DNA from: Portulaca oleracea
Taxonomy: Eukaryota; Streptophyta; Magnoliopsida; Caryophyllales; Portulacaceae
Direction of reading: 5' to 3'
Assembly: GCA_029582165.1 (NCBI GenBank)
Contig: CM055880.1
Coordinates: 4,960,001-5,024,000 of the forward strand
Length of the DNA: 64,000 nucleotides
This document shows positions 35,734 through 48,859 of this stretch, in pieces (within the stretch, counting starts at the first letter, position 1; each line of letters starts with the position of its first letter). The notes beneath the pieces are model-generated. The model did no database searches and had not been told where the DNA came from. It was given only the letters and a program-made list of their open reading frames with translations. Made by a program: the position numbers and the translations under genes.

Positions 35734-38700
35734 ATGGAGATGAAGATAGCTTTTGGTCTGATTTGGGTGGCAATTTTGTGGGTTTTTGTAACCCTACATG
35801 GAGTTGCATCAGATGATGATCAACCTCTGTCAAAAATTGCAATCCATAAAGCCATCTTTGCTCTCCATGATTTGGCTTACATAAAAGTCACCCCTGCTGT
35901 TCTTGGAGTTCAGGTATTAATTTCTAGTCTCAATTTTTGGTTGATGATTCCTGAAAATAGGGGAAATTATCCTGTTTCTGTACTTTTTAATTATGAAAGT
36001 GGTAGTTTTTGAATGATTAATAGGTTTATTATCTAGAAATAACTTGGGTTGATTAGAATATAGAGTTCAGTTGTTGAGATAAGGCTCCCATGCTGCATTC
36101 AAAAAAAAAAATCCAAATCCAATTCCCCGAAAATCCCCGTTGTAAAAACAGTAGGGGTTTGATGTAACAGTCTTATCCTGAATTAAAATATTGAAGGAAA
36201 TTGGATTTAATTGACCCGAGATTTTGAAATTCATTAGAATCTAAGTTGAAAAAAGATAACTTTTCTTAGCTATAGATCATGAACATCACCCAATTTTTTA
36301 TTTTTTTTTAAAAAAAAAACCTCGCCCTACCTTGATGTCTAGGGTGCTCATATAATTTGCTTTGGCATGTCGATTTGGTTTGGTTTGTGAATTAAGGAAG
36401 AAGAGGACTAACCTTGTGCGCAAGCCTTAGGACCACATTGCTATTAGCTAGTCCACTGATCGATGAACCATCTCGGTCTAGTATATCTCAAATTCATAAC
36501 ACCCATGATTTCAAAGTCTTTGGTCAATTGGACCGGCCTCTTTAAATCTTTGAATTCACGGGTAAGACTGCTACATCAAACCTTGTACCTTGTGTGTATA
36601 CGGATTTCTCTAAACCCCGTGTCAGTAAAATTCATGTCGGGTTTGATGTTGAAATTGCAACAACTCATGCTCACCAAACACGATAATCTGATCAGGGTGG
36701 AAATTCCGAGTGGGTAACCTTAGAATACGGGCATAGTGAACCGTCGGATGATGACTGGATTGGGGTATTTTCGCCTGCTAATTTCAGGTATATAATTTAC
36801 TTTGGAAAACTTTGTTTTTAGTACACCAAATTTGTTAGTATACATATGTGATGAAAATATGTGCTTACTATTTTGCAGTGCTTCCATATGTCCAGCTGAG
36901 AGTCCAAGAAGTTACACTCCCCTTCTCTGTACTGCTCCTATCAAGGTTTAGTAAATTACTGCATGCCATTTCTCTCTTTTTCCAGGGTTTTCTTTCGTTC
37001 TTGTCGGAAATCTTCCCTCATTATTGACCGAGTTTGTTCCATGTAATTAACTTTCGCAGTTTCAATATGCAACTCGCTCGAATCCTGAATACAAGGAGAC
37101 GGGCAAGGGGACAATGCGGCTTCAGTTGATCAACCAGCGTTCAGACTTCTCGTTTGCTCTTTTTACCGGTGGTTTATCAAATGTATATACTACCCTATTC
37201 ATCATTTTTCTTTTCTTTTGTTGAAATCATTTTCTATTTCATAGCGGCTTTAGATGTTTTGAAGGGTACGCTCTGATTTGGTTGTTCATGGCAGCCTAAA
37301 CTGGTGGCAGTGTCAAATGCCATATCATTCGCTAATCCAAAGGCGCCGGTTTACCCTAGGCTGGCTCAAGGAAAATCTTTGAACGAAGTAAGCCCCACCG
37401 TCCTTTTTCTACCAGTTTCAAGTCCAACAACATGAACATCAATTGTTGTACGTTTCGATCGAGGCGTAATAAACAGGTTTCTTACATGCGGTATGTGTTG
37501 AAACTCGATGCAGATGACTGTAACATGGACGAGTGGATATGGAATCGATGAAGCGGAGCCTTTTGTTGAATGGGGGCTTGTAGGATCGGAAAAAACTCAG
37601 TCCCCTGCAGGGACACTAACCTTTCATCGCAACAGCATGTGTGGTACTTACTAAACTATTTTCTTCTCGTAACTTTTTTGTGGGTCTTTTGGAATCAGTC
37701 TCTTCGCAAGCAGTAATGTTGGCAGAAGTGACGGTACTGTCAAAAAGTTAACTTTTGGACATGTTTCGAAGTGTTTTACTGTTGATTTCTACCAAAAAAA
37801 TTGTGGAGGATAGTACTAATATTTTGGAGTATTTGGAGAGAAAGGGTTTTTGGCGGAGTTGAAACTCGTTTTCAGCGCTGCACAGTAAATTTTATCAAGC
37901 CTCTCTTCTTTTGGGTTAATGGGAAGTTTAGCGCCTCCTCTTTCGATGTAGTAGATTTTGTGGGTAGTCTATATTTTGGTTCTACATAATTTTGTACATG
38001 CTTCTTGAGCATCTGATCTTTTCTATCTATTAATATATCTATATTTTTCCTACCGAAAGAAAAGAAAAGGGAGGTGGTAATCTAGTTTCGTTCTCAACGA
38101 GCAGCCCTCAAAATGACTTCCTAAGTTACAAACATGCACAGGTGCACCAGCAAGAACAGTAGGCTGGCGTGATCCTGGATTCATACACACCAGTTTTCTC
38201 AAAGATTTGTGGCCTAATTCTTGGTATATTTTACTTCCTAAATTGTGATAAATCTCGTACATGTCAAACTTCTGACGAGAAAACATCCTGTTGACGCAGA
38301 ATTTCTGTTTCTCTGAAACATTATGCAGGTACACCTACAGATTAGGTCACCGGCTGTTCAATGGCACGTATGTTTGGAGTCGAAACTACAGGTTTAAATC
38401 ATCTCCATATCCCGGTCAGAACTCTTTACAGCGGGTCATCATTTTTGGTGATATGGGAAAGGTCAGTCACAAGTACATTCTTCCTGTGTTTATCCCACTG
38501 TGTAACCATCATAGGTGTCGCAAGCTTTGTGGTAAAACAAACCTGCTCCTGAGTATTCGATCAGAAAAGGTTTGATGGCCCCTTAATCCCTAAACCCTAA
38601 ACCCCTAAAACCGAACATAACCAAAATTCAAACTAAACTATGACCTAAATAACGTATCAATGATCAAACCATAGTTTGTGAACCATTTGGATTCCGACAT

Positions 38701-41405
38701 AAACCCTAAACCCCTAAACCTGAACATATATAACCTAAATTCATACTAAACTATGATCCAAATAACACATCAAACCATTGTTTTTGACCAATTTGGTTCT
38801 GACCTAAACCCTAAACTCGATCATAACCTAAATTTAAACTAAACTATGATCCGAATAAGACATCAAACCATTGTTTGTGACCCGTTTGGATTCCGACTTA
38901 GTCCCTAAACCCAAATATAACCTAAATTCAAACTCCCAAGTAACACATCAAACCATTGTCTGACCAGTTTGGATTCCGACCTAAACCCTTAACCATGAAC
39001 TGAACATAACCTCAATTCAAACTAAACTATGATCCACCTAAGACATCAAACCATTGTTTGTGACCCATTTGAACTCCGACCTAAACCCTAAACCCTAAAC
39101 CCGAACATAAACTAAATCAAAACTAAACTATGATCCAAATAACCCATCAAACCATTGTTCATGACCCATTTGGGTTCTGACCTAGAGGACGGTCACCTTA
39201 GTAATAGTGTTTCTGTTCACATTACAGGATGAGATGGATGGTTCGAATGAATACAACCAGTACCAGCACGGCTCTTTGAACACAACCAAACAACTGGTCA
39301 ATGATTTGGACAACATTGACATTGTGTTCCACATAGGAGACATAAGTTACGCAAACGGGTATATTTCACAGTGGGATCAGTTTACTGCACAGATTGAGCC
39401 CATTGCCTCAAGAGTCCCCTACATGATTGCAAGGTTCGACAAGATTTTTGTGTTTCCCCACATTAACTAAACACCGTGTTTGTGTGCATGTGTGTGTTTC
39501 TTGATTTAAGTTTGTGTTCATCGATTTTGTTTTCGTTGCTTCATGCAGTGGAAACCATGAGCGGGACTGGCCAGGAACAGGGTCATTCTATGGAAACTAC
39601 GATTCGGGAGGGGAATGTGGTGTGGCTGCTCAGACTATGTTCTACACTCCTGCTGAGAACAGGGCTAAGTTTTGGTATGCCATTGTTTTTTCATTACATA
39701 CAAAAGTATTACTGTTACCTTTGCCCCTTAACATGTGTGAAATTAATCAATCTTCTTGTCCCTTTTTATGTGTCACTTTTACATTTCCAATGAATACTTT
39801 ACCATTGAAAAATATAATTATAGCTAAAAAAATAACATATCTAGGGTTACTTTGAAGATAAAAACATTGGCCCCATGCAGGTCTCAAACCTGCGACCTTC
39901 GCGTTATTAGCACGATGCTCTAACCAACTGAGCTAATAGGCCAACTTGTTTGCTGAGCTGTATGTCACACATAAATACATCAGAGAATTGTAAAAAGTGA
40001 GAAAAATGGAGATGCGGGGGATCGAACCCCGTGCCTCTCGCATGCAAAGCGAGCGCTCTACCATTTGAGCTACATCCCCTTTTGTTGATAGATTTTCTTC
40101 TCATTCTAGCATATCATCTGATTTCCCTACTGTAGGTATGCAACAGACTATGGGATGTTCAGATTCTGCATAGCAAACACAGAGGAAGACTGGAGAGAAG
40201 GGACAGAGCAGTACAAGTTCATAGAACACTGCCTCGCTTCGGTGGACCGTCAGAAGCAGCCATGGCTGATATTTTTGGCGCATCGCGTGCTCGGTTACTC
40301 CTCCTCCGAGTGGTACATGGAAGAAGGCACGACCGAAGAGCCCATGGGGAGGGAAGCCCTTCAGAAGTTGTGGCAGAAGTACAAGGTTGACATTGCCCTT
40401 TTCGGCCATGTTCACAACTATGAAAGAACCTGCCCTATTTATGAGGTTAGTCAACTAAATCTTCCTCTTTTGGTCTGTTCTGTAGGTAAGGTCGAGTTGG
40501 GTAAAGTAAGATTGGATAAGTTCAGGTAAAAGTTGAAAAGATTGAGTGTTGGAAAATACCGGGAAAATGGGTGAGTAAATGAACTAGGGCTAGGGGTAAG
40601 ACTATTACATCATATTCTCATACCTCGAGGTTTGAGTGTAATTAGAGTGTTACCTATGTTATTTGCTATTTAACTTTCATATTTGCTTGCTTTTGCTACT
40701 AAATATGCCTACATTAATTTCAAGCCGAAACACGATTTTGGAGACTTGAATTGATCACCAACATACCATTGTCAATGTGTCTATAGTAAGCTTTTATTGA
40801 CTCCCTTTCTTTTTTACTTTTGGGTTAACGGACCTTTTTTCTCTAAGTTTGGATTATTGTAATCTCAAAACGTATTTATAAATGATTTTGGCCGAAAATT
40901 AGCGAGGAAGTCAACAAAAGTTTACTTAAAACACATTGACAGGTACATTCAGTCCATCCAAGTCTCACAAAATCATGTTTGTCCTCAAATTGGTATGGGT
41001 GTATTTTGCAACAAAGGTCCCGCACTATGAAAGTTAACGCACGAATAGGTTAATCTCACAAGAAATGCCGGTTGTTATGTTGTTGCTTTGTTGATGCAGA
41101 ACATATGCACCCGAACGGAGAGGGACAGCTACCAAGGCCCATTAAACGGGACCGTCCACGTCGTGGTCGGAGGAGGGGGGGCTAGCCTGACAGAGTTTGC
41201 CAACTTCCAGCCCCGATGGAGCCTCTATCGGGACTTCGATTACGGGTTTGTCAAGCTCACCGCATTTGACCACTCCAACTTGCTGTTCGAGTACAAGAAG
41301 AGCAGAGATGGTCGAGTCTATGACTCTTTCCGGATATCCCGCGATTACAGGGACCTCTTAGCTTGCTCTGTCGACAGTTGCTATCCTACAACACTTGCTA
41401 CCTGA
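35734..41405 (+). CDS. Purple acid phosphatase, PAP1/PAP27 type (copy D)
   Basis: Intact paralog of copy A. Exons: 35734-35913, 36696-36787, 36879-36945, 37060-37182, 37295-37387, 37514-37643, 38142-38223, 38329-38461, 39228-39433, 39549-39674, 40136-40445, 41100-41405; 615 aa. Signal peptide is visible (MKIAFGLIWVAILWVFVTL); a second Met at 35740 could also start translation. Metal motifs: GDMGK, GDISYA, GNHE, FLAH, GHVH. The Trp lost in copy C is present (NSEWVTLEY). A leader intron (about 35432-35729) matches the one in copy A. Intron 8 holds a six-unit minisatellite with telomere-like motifs and intron 10 holds a tRNA-Ile/tRNA-Ala pair on the opposite strand. Convergent with the MRS2 gene downstream. 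Confidence 0.93.
38578..39185 (+). repeat. Minisatellite with telomere-like CCCTAAACCC blocks in PAP-D intron 8
   Basis: About six imperfect units of 85-115 bp. Each carries a CTAAACCCTAAACCC-type block, then ATAACCTAAATTCAAAC, CTATGATCC, ACATCAAACCATTG, and TTTGGATTCCGACC. CCCTAAA is the plant telomere unit, but here it is only one or two units per repeat within a larger period. Confidence 0.85.
39868..39942 (-). tRNA. tRNA-Ile(AAU)-like, in PAP-D intron 10
   Basis: 75 nt because of one extra C in the acceptor end (plus-strand TGGCCCCATG). The T loop reads TTTGAGA instead of TTCGAGA, damaging the B box. Anticodon AAU kept. Probably a weak or dead copy. T5 run after it on the minus strand. 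Confidence 0.7.
40007..40079 (-). tRNA. tRNA-Ala(UGC), in PAP-D intron 10
   Basis: 73 nt with all stems and boxes intact, identical by eye to the copy at 33090. Anticodon UGC. CAACAAAAG precedes the 5' end and a T5 run follows. 57 bp from the PAP-D exon 11 acceptor. Confidence 0.94.
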
Positions 41406-42440
41406 GAACTCTGCATCTATGTTGTCAGAACCGACCCAATGACAACACTATCCTGAAAAGTTGGTGAAGGTTGTATTTGTAGGACATACGAACTAGGTTG
41501 TTTAAGAGTAGGGTTGTTGTATCATATTTTGCCGCGATTATGTTTGTATATCTGTAAGGAACTGTAACCAATACAGATCTGGGGTTATGTTTATTGGGTT
41601 GTATTATATTGTCACGATTATGTTAATAAATATTAAAGGGAGTGTAGTCAATAAGAATCTTGGTGTATTACTCGCAAAAGCGAATATTGCATTCATATCT
41701 TTATTGTATGTTGGTTATTTTTGGTTCAGGTTAGAATGGTTAGATAATAGTATACCACACACAAAGGCTAATATTTTTAGATAACTACATTGGGGTAGGT
41801 ATGTCATTGGGGCATATATGTTATTTAGAGCTGAAAGAATGCGTTTTTAACTTAGAACACAACTTATACACCGTCCAAATATTGACCTGACCCAAACCTT
41901 ACCATCGGTAGAACTTTCAAAATTTGACAAGTCTCTCAACACTGTGCCAATCAATATTTACCGAAATCAAAATCTATCCCTCAAAAGCACACGCAAAAGG
42001 GCCGATTCTGAGAAAGAATTTGCCACACTAGGTAAAGGAATAAGTGGATGGGACCGGACCACAACCCTCTCAGTTTTGTGTATAACTAATTTTTCGAATA
42101 TAAAGTTTTATAAACTGTACAAAATTCACTTGATTTTTTGATATTATGACCTCATAAAATATTGAATCTAATATACGACCCCTTGATTTTTAATATTATG
42201 ACCTCATAAAATATTGAATCTAATACACGACCCCGTTTGTGAGCATATCTGACTTTGCCCCTGACCATACTTGAATACACCCATACACAAATTTTTCCAG
42301 AAAGAAAGTAGGGGGCAGAGGACAAGAAAACAAGGAGAAGACAACAGTATTTACTCATAAATGCCTCCTGGGTAGAATTTCTGGATTGAATAATGGCAGT
42401 GGCTGCAGAGCATGCAAGAATACATAACATTACATTTGAA
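41406..42440. other. Convergent intergenic region, PAP-D and MRS2 3' ends
   Basis: Holds the 3'UTRs of PAP-D (plus) and MRS2 (minus). A 57-bp-period direct repeat (ATTATGACCTCATAAAATAT) is present twice at about 42140 and 42197. No gene seen. Confidence 0.5.
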
Positions 42441-45400
42441 TTAAACAGGGAAGACTTTCTTCCTTCTGAAATAAATCAAGAAACCCAGGTATATGATCCC
42501 ACAGGCGACACTGCTGACAATAAGAACCCAGTTGAACGTACACGGGTTGTTAAACACCGAGGAGGTGAAATTCATCCCAAAGACGCCGGTGACGACTGCA
42601 AAGATTGTGGTCACGAATGTCGCCGCTGTCAGAAGTAACTCGAACTGTATAAGCTGGTTCTGAACATTGCCCTGTTGACGTCGAACCACGATCGATCAGC
42701 ACTTTTCGGGATAGCAGAAATATGAACTTCACTAGTCACACAAGCGGCAGTAAAATGACAAGGGTAAAGTTAGTAGGAAACTGACCAGTTTGATATTGAT
42801 CAAATCCTCTGTGTCATCAATGTATTCCTTCAGCTGCATTACCATTAGGTTTAACAGTGGTTTCAGTGTCATTCTGCAGAAATCAAACCCGTACCATCCC
42901 TCCAAAATGCACAAGATAATTTAGAAAGGATTTTTGGACCCTAATATACTGAACTTTGGGGTATTGAACTGTAATATATCAACCTTTAAAATTGACACTA
43001 GTAGACCTGACCTTTGGATCTATTTATCATTAATGTATTGTAGTCGTGCTAAGTGGTGGTATACTAGTGTCCAATTTTAATAATACCCCACTTAACATGA
43101 CTACATTAACAATAAATAGGTTCAAAGGTCGGTATACTAAAGTCCAATTTTAGAGGTTGGTATATTCCACACTAATGCTTCCAAACGTCAGTATATGAGC
43201 GTCCAAAAGTCCTAAAAAATGGTTTTCAGATATTAATCAGCTGAGCTTTGGGGTTTATGCCGGACAATAATATACCCAACTTTAAACTTGGGGACTCGCA
43301 TCATCCTACTATGAAACTATTTGGCTTTTATATGTTATACCAGTAATAGACTAGCAAGTTTTGTGGCAATTTAGCACTAAACAGGAAATATGTCCATAGG
43401 CCATAGCAAGGTGATACGAATGTCCGAATGCAGTGTTGGGTATACTATTGTCCAACACCCCCAAAACTTCAGTATCTTAGCATCCAAAAACCCTCTAAAA
43501 ATGATCTTCAACGATTTGGTATATCCTTTGGATTCTTCTCGTTGTAACCAGAACAGCTACACACAACTCATGCTCGAGTATCACATGCAAAAGTGTAAAA
43601 CCACGAAGATCCCACAAGCACTATTGCAAACTCTAAGACAAAACACACTTCCATGGTAACATTCTGAAAGATTAGATTTGTATTTCTGACAAAGACAAAT
43701 CTAACCTTTCAAAGAAAGCGTATATTTTGCTTCCCCTATTAAAAGAAAGATTAGATTTGTCTTACCGATGACAAGTTGCTCAAAGTCTGGTCAACGACTA
43801 TGAAATAAGCTTCAAGCAACATTTCCAGTTGGACGATGTCCTCCCTTGCACTGGATGAGCTTGTAAAGCTCGAGTGCTTGCTTGATCTCGCGATACTGCT
43901 GAAGGCTCTCTGCAACTTCTGGGCCCCACTTGTTGCAGTCCCAGGTGAGTCTGACGCCACAGGTGAAACGGGGGCTGATTTTGACAACCCTTTTGTTGCA
44001 CTAGCTGAAGTAGAATTGTCGACGATGTCTGAATCATTGGATGCATAACCCTCCATTCTCTCTTTCTTCTCTGTCAAGTACATCTCTGCCATATCGCCGT
44101 CGTCATCCATGAGATGCTCGATTTCATCACGCACCTGAAATTCATATCATGTGTGCCATACGGACATTTAGGGCTGTCAAAGTTCGAATTTGGTTCATTT
44201 CGGCTCCGGACAAATCAGACATCTGGTGAAAATCCGATGTCCGATACCCAGTTTTTTCGGGTTTATTCCTGGTCAGACAAACTCGCAAGAGCCTAAACCT
44301 TCGGTTCGGACAACAGAAACAGAAAAATATTATGTTTGGCCCCGGAAAAGTTTGGTCGCCATCCAAGTCCGGACGGAAAATCTATGACCATGCCCGGTTT
44401 CACTTGGTCTTAATTCGGGTCGGGCTGAACTGGGTTTTCGGGCCCGGATAGTCCGATCCAAGGAAGTGTTTCCAGCAGAGTCAAGACAAGGGATGCTGCT
44501 AAATTGCTAATCCAAAGACTAACATATAAATGGGATAAACAAATAAATCAAAGAGGCTAGGCATGAGAATGTTTACCTTCTGAACTCGCTGAGTCAAACC
44601 AAGAAGGTTGCCTTTGAATCTTCGCACACGTTCCAGGTTCAGGGTGCTAATAGATGAGGCCAATTCATCCAGGACTGGGCGTATCTCTACAGCCAATTCT
44701 TTTGCCTGCGAAATTTCAGATTCTTTTGATGCAAATCATGCAATTGTCGAAGGAAGCCACAAGCAATTATAAGCAAACTGCAACAAAATTTAAGAAATTC
44801 CAGTTTCGAGATTCGACATTCGACAATGGGCAAGAAAAGTTACGAGTCAGCATTAGTGTATTATGTATAGAACTGCCTCAATTTAAGGCACCAGGAAAGG
44901 AATATAAATGAAGCCACTCTTTGTCTCCTTAAATGGCATATATATGGATACTCTACCACACATTAAATGACTTGCACGGATCAAATTCCAAAAGTAGCTA
45001 ACAAAATACACCAACTATGCTGCGTACCTGGGCATCCAGTGACATGCATGTTAATTCCAAAGCCAATTCAAGCGCTTTAAATTCAAAAGGCAATTCATCT
45101 GTGAGAGTACACTTTGTAAGAAACTTTTCTAGACCCATTTGCACAAACCATCAGAAAACGACTTATTGGCAGCCAAGTTATGGAATGCACAACATCACAG
45201 TAAATATCATATAAGCATGTTGTTCAGATGACAGAACTTTTTACTAACTTTGCATGGAAATCTAAAAATCTAATTCTTTTATGTTGATTTCTATCAACAA
45301 ATTATGAGCACCAAAATAAATGACATGTACAGAGAACCGGTGATTTGATTATTACCAGGTTGGTCTTTAGCTGCTTCAAGTCGATTGGACAACTCCGTCT

Positions 45401-45689
45401 TGTATTTGACAACAGAGCCATCCAAAGAATTCATCACAAAAACCTCTTCGGAGGTGATTATGCATCTAATCTGCTCCAAATTGACTACAATAGCTTTCTC
45501 TCTTCCTAATATGGTAGAAGGGTAAATGAACAACGGGTCCAAAAGCCGAAGATCTCTAGAAGGCAAGGAACAATGTCTCATAATTGTTGCTTTATCAAGC
45601 TCCAAAACCTTTGAATTCCCATGCTGATCGATCCTTATCCATGAACGACTCCCATGACCTCTCTTCTTGATTGTAGAAAAGGGAAACAT
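42441..45689 (-). CDS. MRS2: MRS2/CorA-type magnesium transporter
   Basis: Membrane Mg2+ channel of the plant MRS2/MGT family, closest to the MRS2-1/MRS2-10 group. Exons on the minus strand: 45356-45689, 45028-45098, 44577-44705, 43766-44134, 42786-42833, 42441-42671; phases join to 393 aa. Conserved blocks: RDLRLLDPLF, ILGREKAIVVNLEQIRCII, LPFEFKALELALE, RVRRFKG..LTQRVQKVRDEI, LEMLLEAYF, EYIDDTED, NQLIQFELLLT. Two C-terminal membrane helices follow, with the selectivity motif GMN at about 349-351 (FGMNF). Family members are usually about 440 aa, and the N-terminus here is shorter. Upstream frame has TGA 43 codons before the chosen Met. Intron 4 carries two MITEs in a row and intron 3 another. 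Confidence 0.92.
42930..43208. mobile_element. MITE family B, copy 3, in MRS2 intron
   Basis: TTTTTGGACCCTAATATACTG at the left, GTCAGTATATGAGCGTCCAAAA at the right. It abuts copy 4. Confidence 0.6.
43216..43490. mobile_element. MITE family B, copy 4, in MRS2 intron
   Basis: Degenerate left end (AAAATGGTTTTCAGATATTA), right end CAGTATCTTAGCATCCAAAAA. The internal motifs GGACAATAATATACC and TATTGTCCAACACCC match copies 1 and 2. Confidence 0.55.
44167..44465. mobile_element. hAT-like MITE family A, copy 5 (degenerate), in MRS2 intron 3
   Basis: Starts TAGGGCTGTCAAAGTTCG and contains GACAAATCAGAC, GGTTCGGACAACAG and CGGGTCGGGC blocks. The right end is worn. Confidence 0.45.
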
Positions 45690-48240
45690 TGGCCCAAAGC
45701 CGTGTGTACTGTAATTGGGAAATGCGGGCTTGGGCTTTTCAAAGTTATGAGAAGGAATTTCTGCCTTCTCTGAAGTTTCGCCACTCTCACACGGAGGACT
45801 TCATAGTAAAATGTCTACGTCAATAAGAATCGACATGGTTTCCTGTTTGAATGCTCAACATCAGTAGTTCAACACTCTGATGTACTTCATCTTATCTAGG
45901 AGCATACATATTAAGAACAAAGGCTCCTGCAGATTAAGAAATGGTAAATCCCCGCTTCAGAATGAACATAGAAAACTATGGTCGGAAAACAAAATGTCTC
46001 GCTAATGATTGTCAAATTCGGTATAAGTTATTGTCCTTGAGCAAAACAAGCTTGTCAATTGTTACCACTTAAAACTAAATTGAAATATTTACTAGAGCTT
46101 GGCCTTTTTTCCCTCTACTTTTTAAACAAATCAAGGACAAAGCTTGGGCAAGTTTGCATACACATCCATTTAAAGCTATAAAAAGCACGTTCCACAATGT
46201 AATTTTCCTAAGTGATCTCAAGCAAATGATCAAGGTAGAGTATTCATAAGCCAACCCAATTACATGTGGTATTAAAAACATGTCCCAAAAGATACCTTTC
46301 CTAAGCGATTTCAAGCAAATGATCAAAGGTAAAGGCTCCATAGGCTAAACCAATCTCATGTGCAGCCACTTGTTCACTTTAGCTGTGATGACTGATTACT
46401 TCATGAGCTAAAGCAATGCATACAAAACGTATAGTTTGAGATGATGCATACATCCACCAAAAACAAGTTAATGCAGTGAAGTACAAAATGATGCTTTTGA
46501 ATCAAGCTTTTGGAAGAATGAGTCACACATCCATGAGAATTTACCAACAAAAGTGAATCAGGTAACTAAGTAGTTCCAATAAAGTATATAAGCAAGGGAT
46601 CAGATTCCTCAGTGAAGGGTGCCAAAGCAACAAAGTGATCTTGTACGTGAAATTCCCAAAACCTTGCCGACAGCTTTTAATGAAATGGTCACCAGCCTAT
46701 TGCTAGCATAAATATGACGAAACTTGAGAGAATTCGGGACATGTGGAGGAAAAGATCCATTATTTAGTGCCTTGCTTGTTCCAGATAGAGACCATATAAC
46801 CATGATACAAGATATAGATGCTAGATGCAACTAAAGAGTGAAGACGAAGAATTGAAGATCGCCAAACTTCAATATGAAAAAAGAAGGGCCCTTCAACCTT
46901 AATAGAGAAGAGAGCAAAAGACATAAAGTTGTAGCGATCAAAATAAGCCACCCCTAACAAATCCAATACCCCAAAAGTCCTGCTACAAGTCTAAGCTCAA
47001 AAGATAAATCCAATTTCAGCTATCCAATATCCACATTGTGGACATAGGCCATGTTCAGCAAACAATTGTTAGCAGTTAGCAGTTCGCATTGATTGTTTAC
47101 TATCGATTGTTTAGAAGAAAAGTGTTTGGTAAAATTAGATATTTCTGAATAATGTATTTGTTGAAATTCTATTTATACCCTTTATCACCAATTTAACACA
47201 ATATGATATTTTAGGATCTCACCTTATGTAATTTTGGACAATTTTCGCACTAAATTGTTATTTTCACAAAAAGTCATTTCCAATAAGTTGTTCTTCTCAG
47301 CCTACTAGAAATTGGTTGATTGGGACCAAAGAACCAATTGAATAGGCTGCTTACTAAACACCTATTTCACCGATTTGACTTGGTCTAACCCCCCCCCCCC
47401 CCCCAAAACCTATTTTTTTATCAATAGCCTGTTTACCAAACACCCTCAGTCCCTAGGGCTTCCCATGACCACTAAACACCGAGGCGGCAATCACAACCTC
47501 GAATGAAAGGATTTCTAACCTATGAAGTGAGTTCCCTTATCAATGAATTGAAACTATAAAAGCTCAATTGCCCAAATTATAACTTGATTGACTCGAGTAA
47601 GCCACTACCTATTATCATTTTGAACTAAACTAAAGCAAAATGGTTGAGCCTTATAACAAAGGCAAAACACTTGCAACAAGATCATGTTTGATTATATCAC
47701 ATCCTACAAACTACAAATAACTTGGCAAATTTTCAATGTCACACCAGGAAAATTAGTAGAGGGGCTGGATTTCTCATACTCATAGATAAAACTATTGGGC
47801 AACAATTATTCCAGTTTAACTTCGACAATCGTAGAAACTATGCCCAAATTAAATTGACATATCAGACAAATTCAAGATAAATCAGACCGATTATAAGACA
47901 CAATAATCGTCCAACTTCCCAAAACGCCAAAAAAAAGTACAGAAAGCCCCACCCATTAACATCAGAACCCTAGAAATTCGATCAAATTACATGGATTCGT
48001 GGCAGTATTTTCGAAGAAGACGATAAAAGAGCATCCTCAACAAAGACGAAAAAACAAGGAACCGAATAAGAACAGAAGATGAGAAAAAAGAAAGAAAGAA
48101 TCGAAAGCAGACCTGTAAAAGATTTAGTGGAATTAGGGTTTAGTGCAAAAGGTTAGACGGAGAAGAGAATGAGACGACAAGTGAAGAAGGGAGGATCATC
48201 GGAGATTCGGAGAAGAGAAGCCAAACCCCGCGACACTAAT
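45690..48240 (-). promoter_or_regulatory. Probable MRS2 5' leader with a long intron and upstream ORFs
   Basis: On the minus strand, a leader-like exon around 48113-48240 contains a telo-box (AAACCCTA) and ends at a donor TTTACAG|GTCTGC. A good acceptor (TCTGCAG|GAGCC) is at about 45930, so a 2.2-kb 5'UTR intron is likely. Between 45930 and the start at 45689 are at least three short upstream ATG frames (for example ATGTCGATTCTT). These could lower translation. The intron holds a hAT-style element (47045-47455) with a 16-C run (47389-47404). RNA data are needed to confirm. Confidence 0.45.
47045..47455. mobile_element. hAT-style element in the MRS2 leader intron
   Basis: The left end ATGTTCAGCAAACAATTG and the right end CTGTTTACCAAACACCCTCAG are imperfect inverted repeats. 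AATAGGCTGcTTAC/GTTTACCAAACA sub-motifs recur. It includes a homopolymer of 16 C at 47389-47404. Confidence 0.45.
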
Positions 48241-48559
48241 TTCTGAATATTTTAGTGAACTTCATTTTCATTTAGGACCCATTTGGTGAGTTCTCAGTAA
48301 AAAAATACTACTGAATTATGTAAAAATTACAAATTTGTCACTTGAAACAAATTTGTTATGAAACAGTCATTAATTTATGTTAAGAATGTCTAAAATAACG
48401 CTTTATCTGATGGTGACCTATTTTCATTTAGGAACCCATTTTGTATGTGTGAGGAATGATTCATCAGAAATGATAATTCATAATCCAAATGAAATAGAAT
48501 TTGTATGAATTCCTTAGTTGTAAGGGGGCAAGTGAATGTGGAATAAGAGTATAAGACCA

Positions 48560-48840
48560 TGTTGTTTTCAGCATCGGGTAAAGTGTGATAATGTTATGAT
48601 ATGGTAAAAATGTAGATAGTGTGATATGATGTGGTTCAGTGTGATAAGTTGCGGTAAAATTTGGTATAAGAATGGTTGGTGACTTGGTATGGTAGGTAAA
48701 TAGATAGAAAAGTGAAAAATAGTGAGAAAAATGAGGAGATAAAAAGTTAAGGTTGTTTTGGTAAGTATAATATGATAATATGTCATAGTTTGTGTTTAGT
48801 CTGGTAGGTGCGATATATATGATACCACGCAAAAGAACGG
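48560..48840. mobile_element. MITE family D, copy 2 (reverse orientation)
   Basis: Same GTGTGATA/GGTATGGTA-rich interior as 31488-31750, read on the other strand. It ends CACGCAAAAGAACG. Confidence 0.5.
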
Positions 48841-48859
48841 AAGTGAGCTTAACTATAAA

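Noticed and set aside
38578..39185. CRISPR-like or true interstitial telomere array
   Set aside because: Units are 85-115 bp with divergent copies and no spacer structure. Telomere motifs occur only once or twice per unit.
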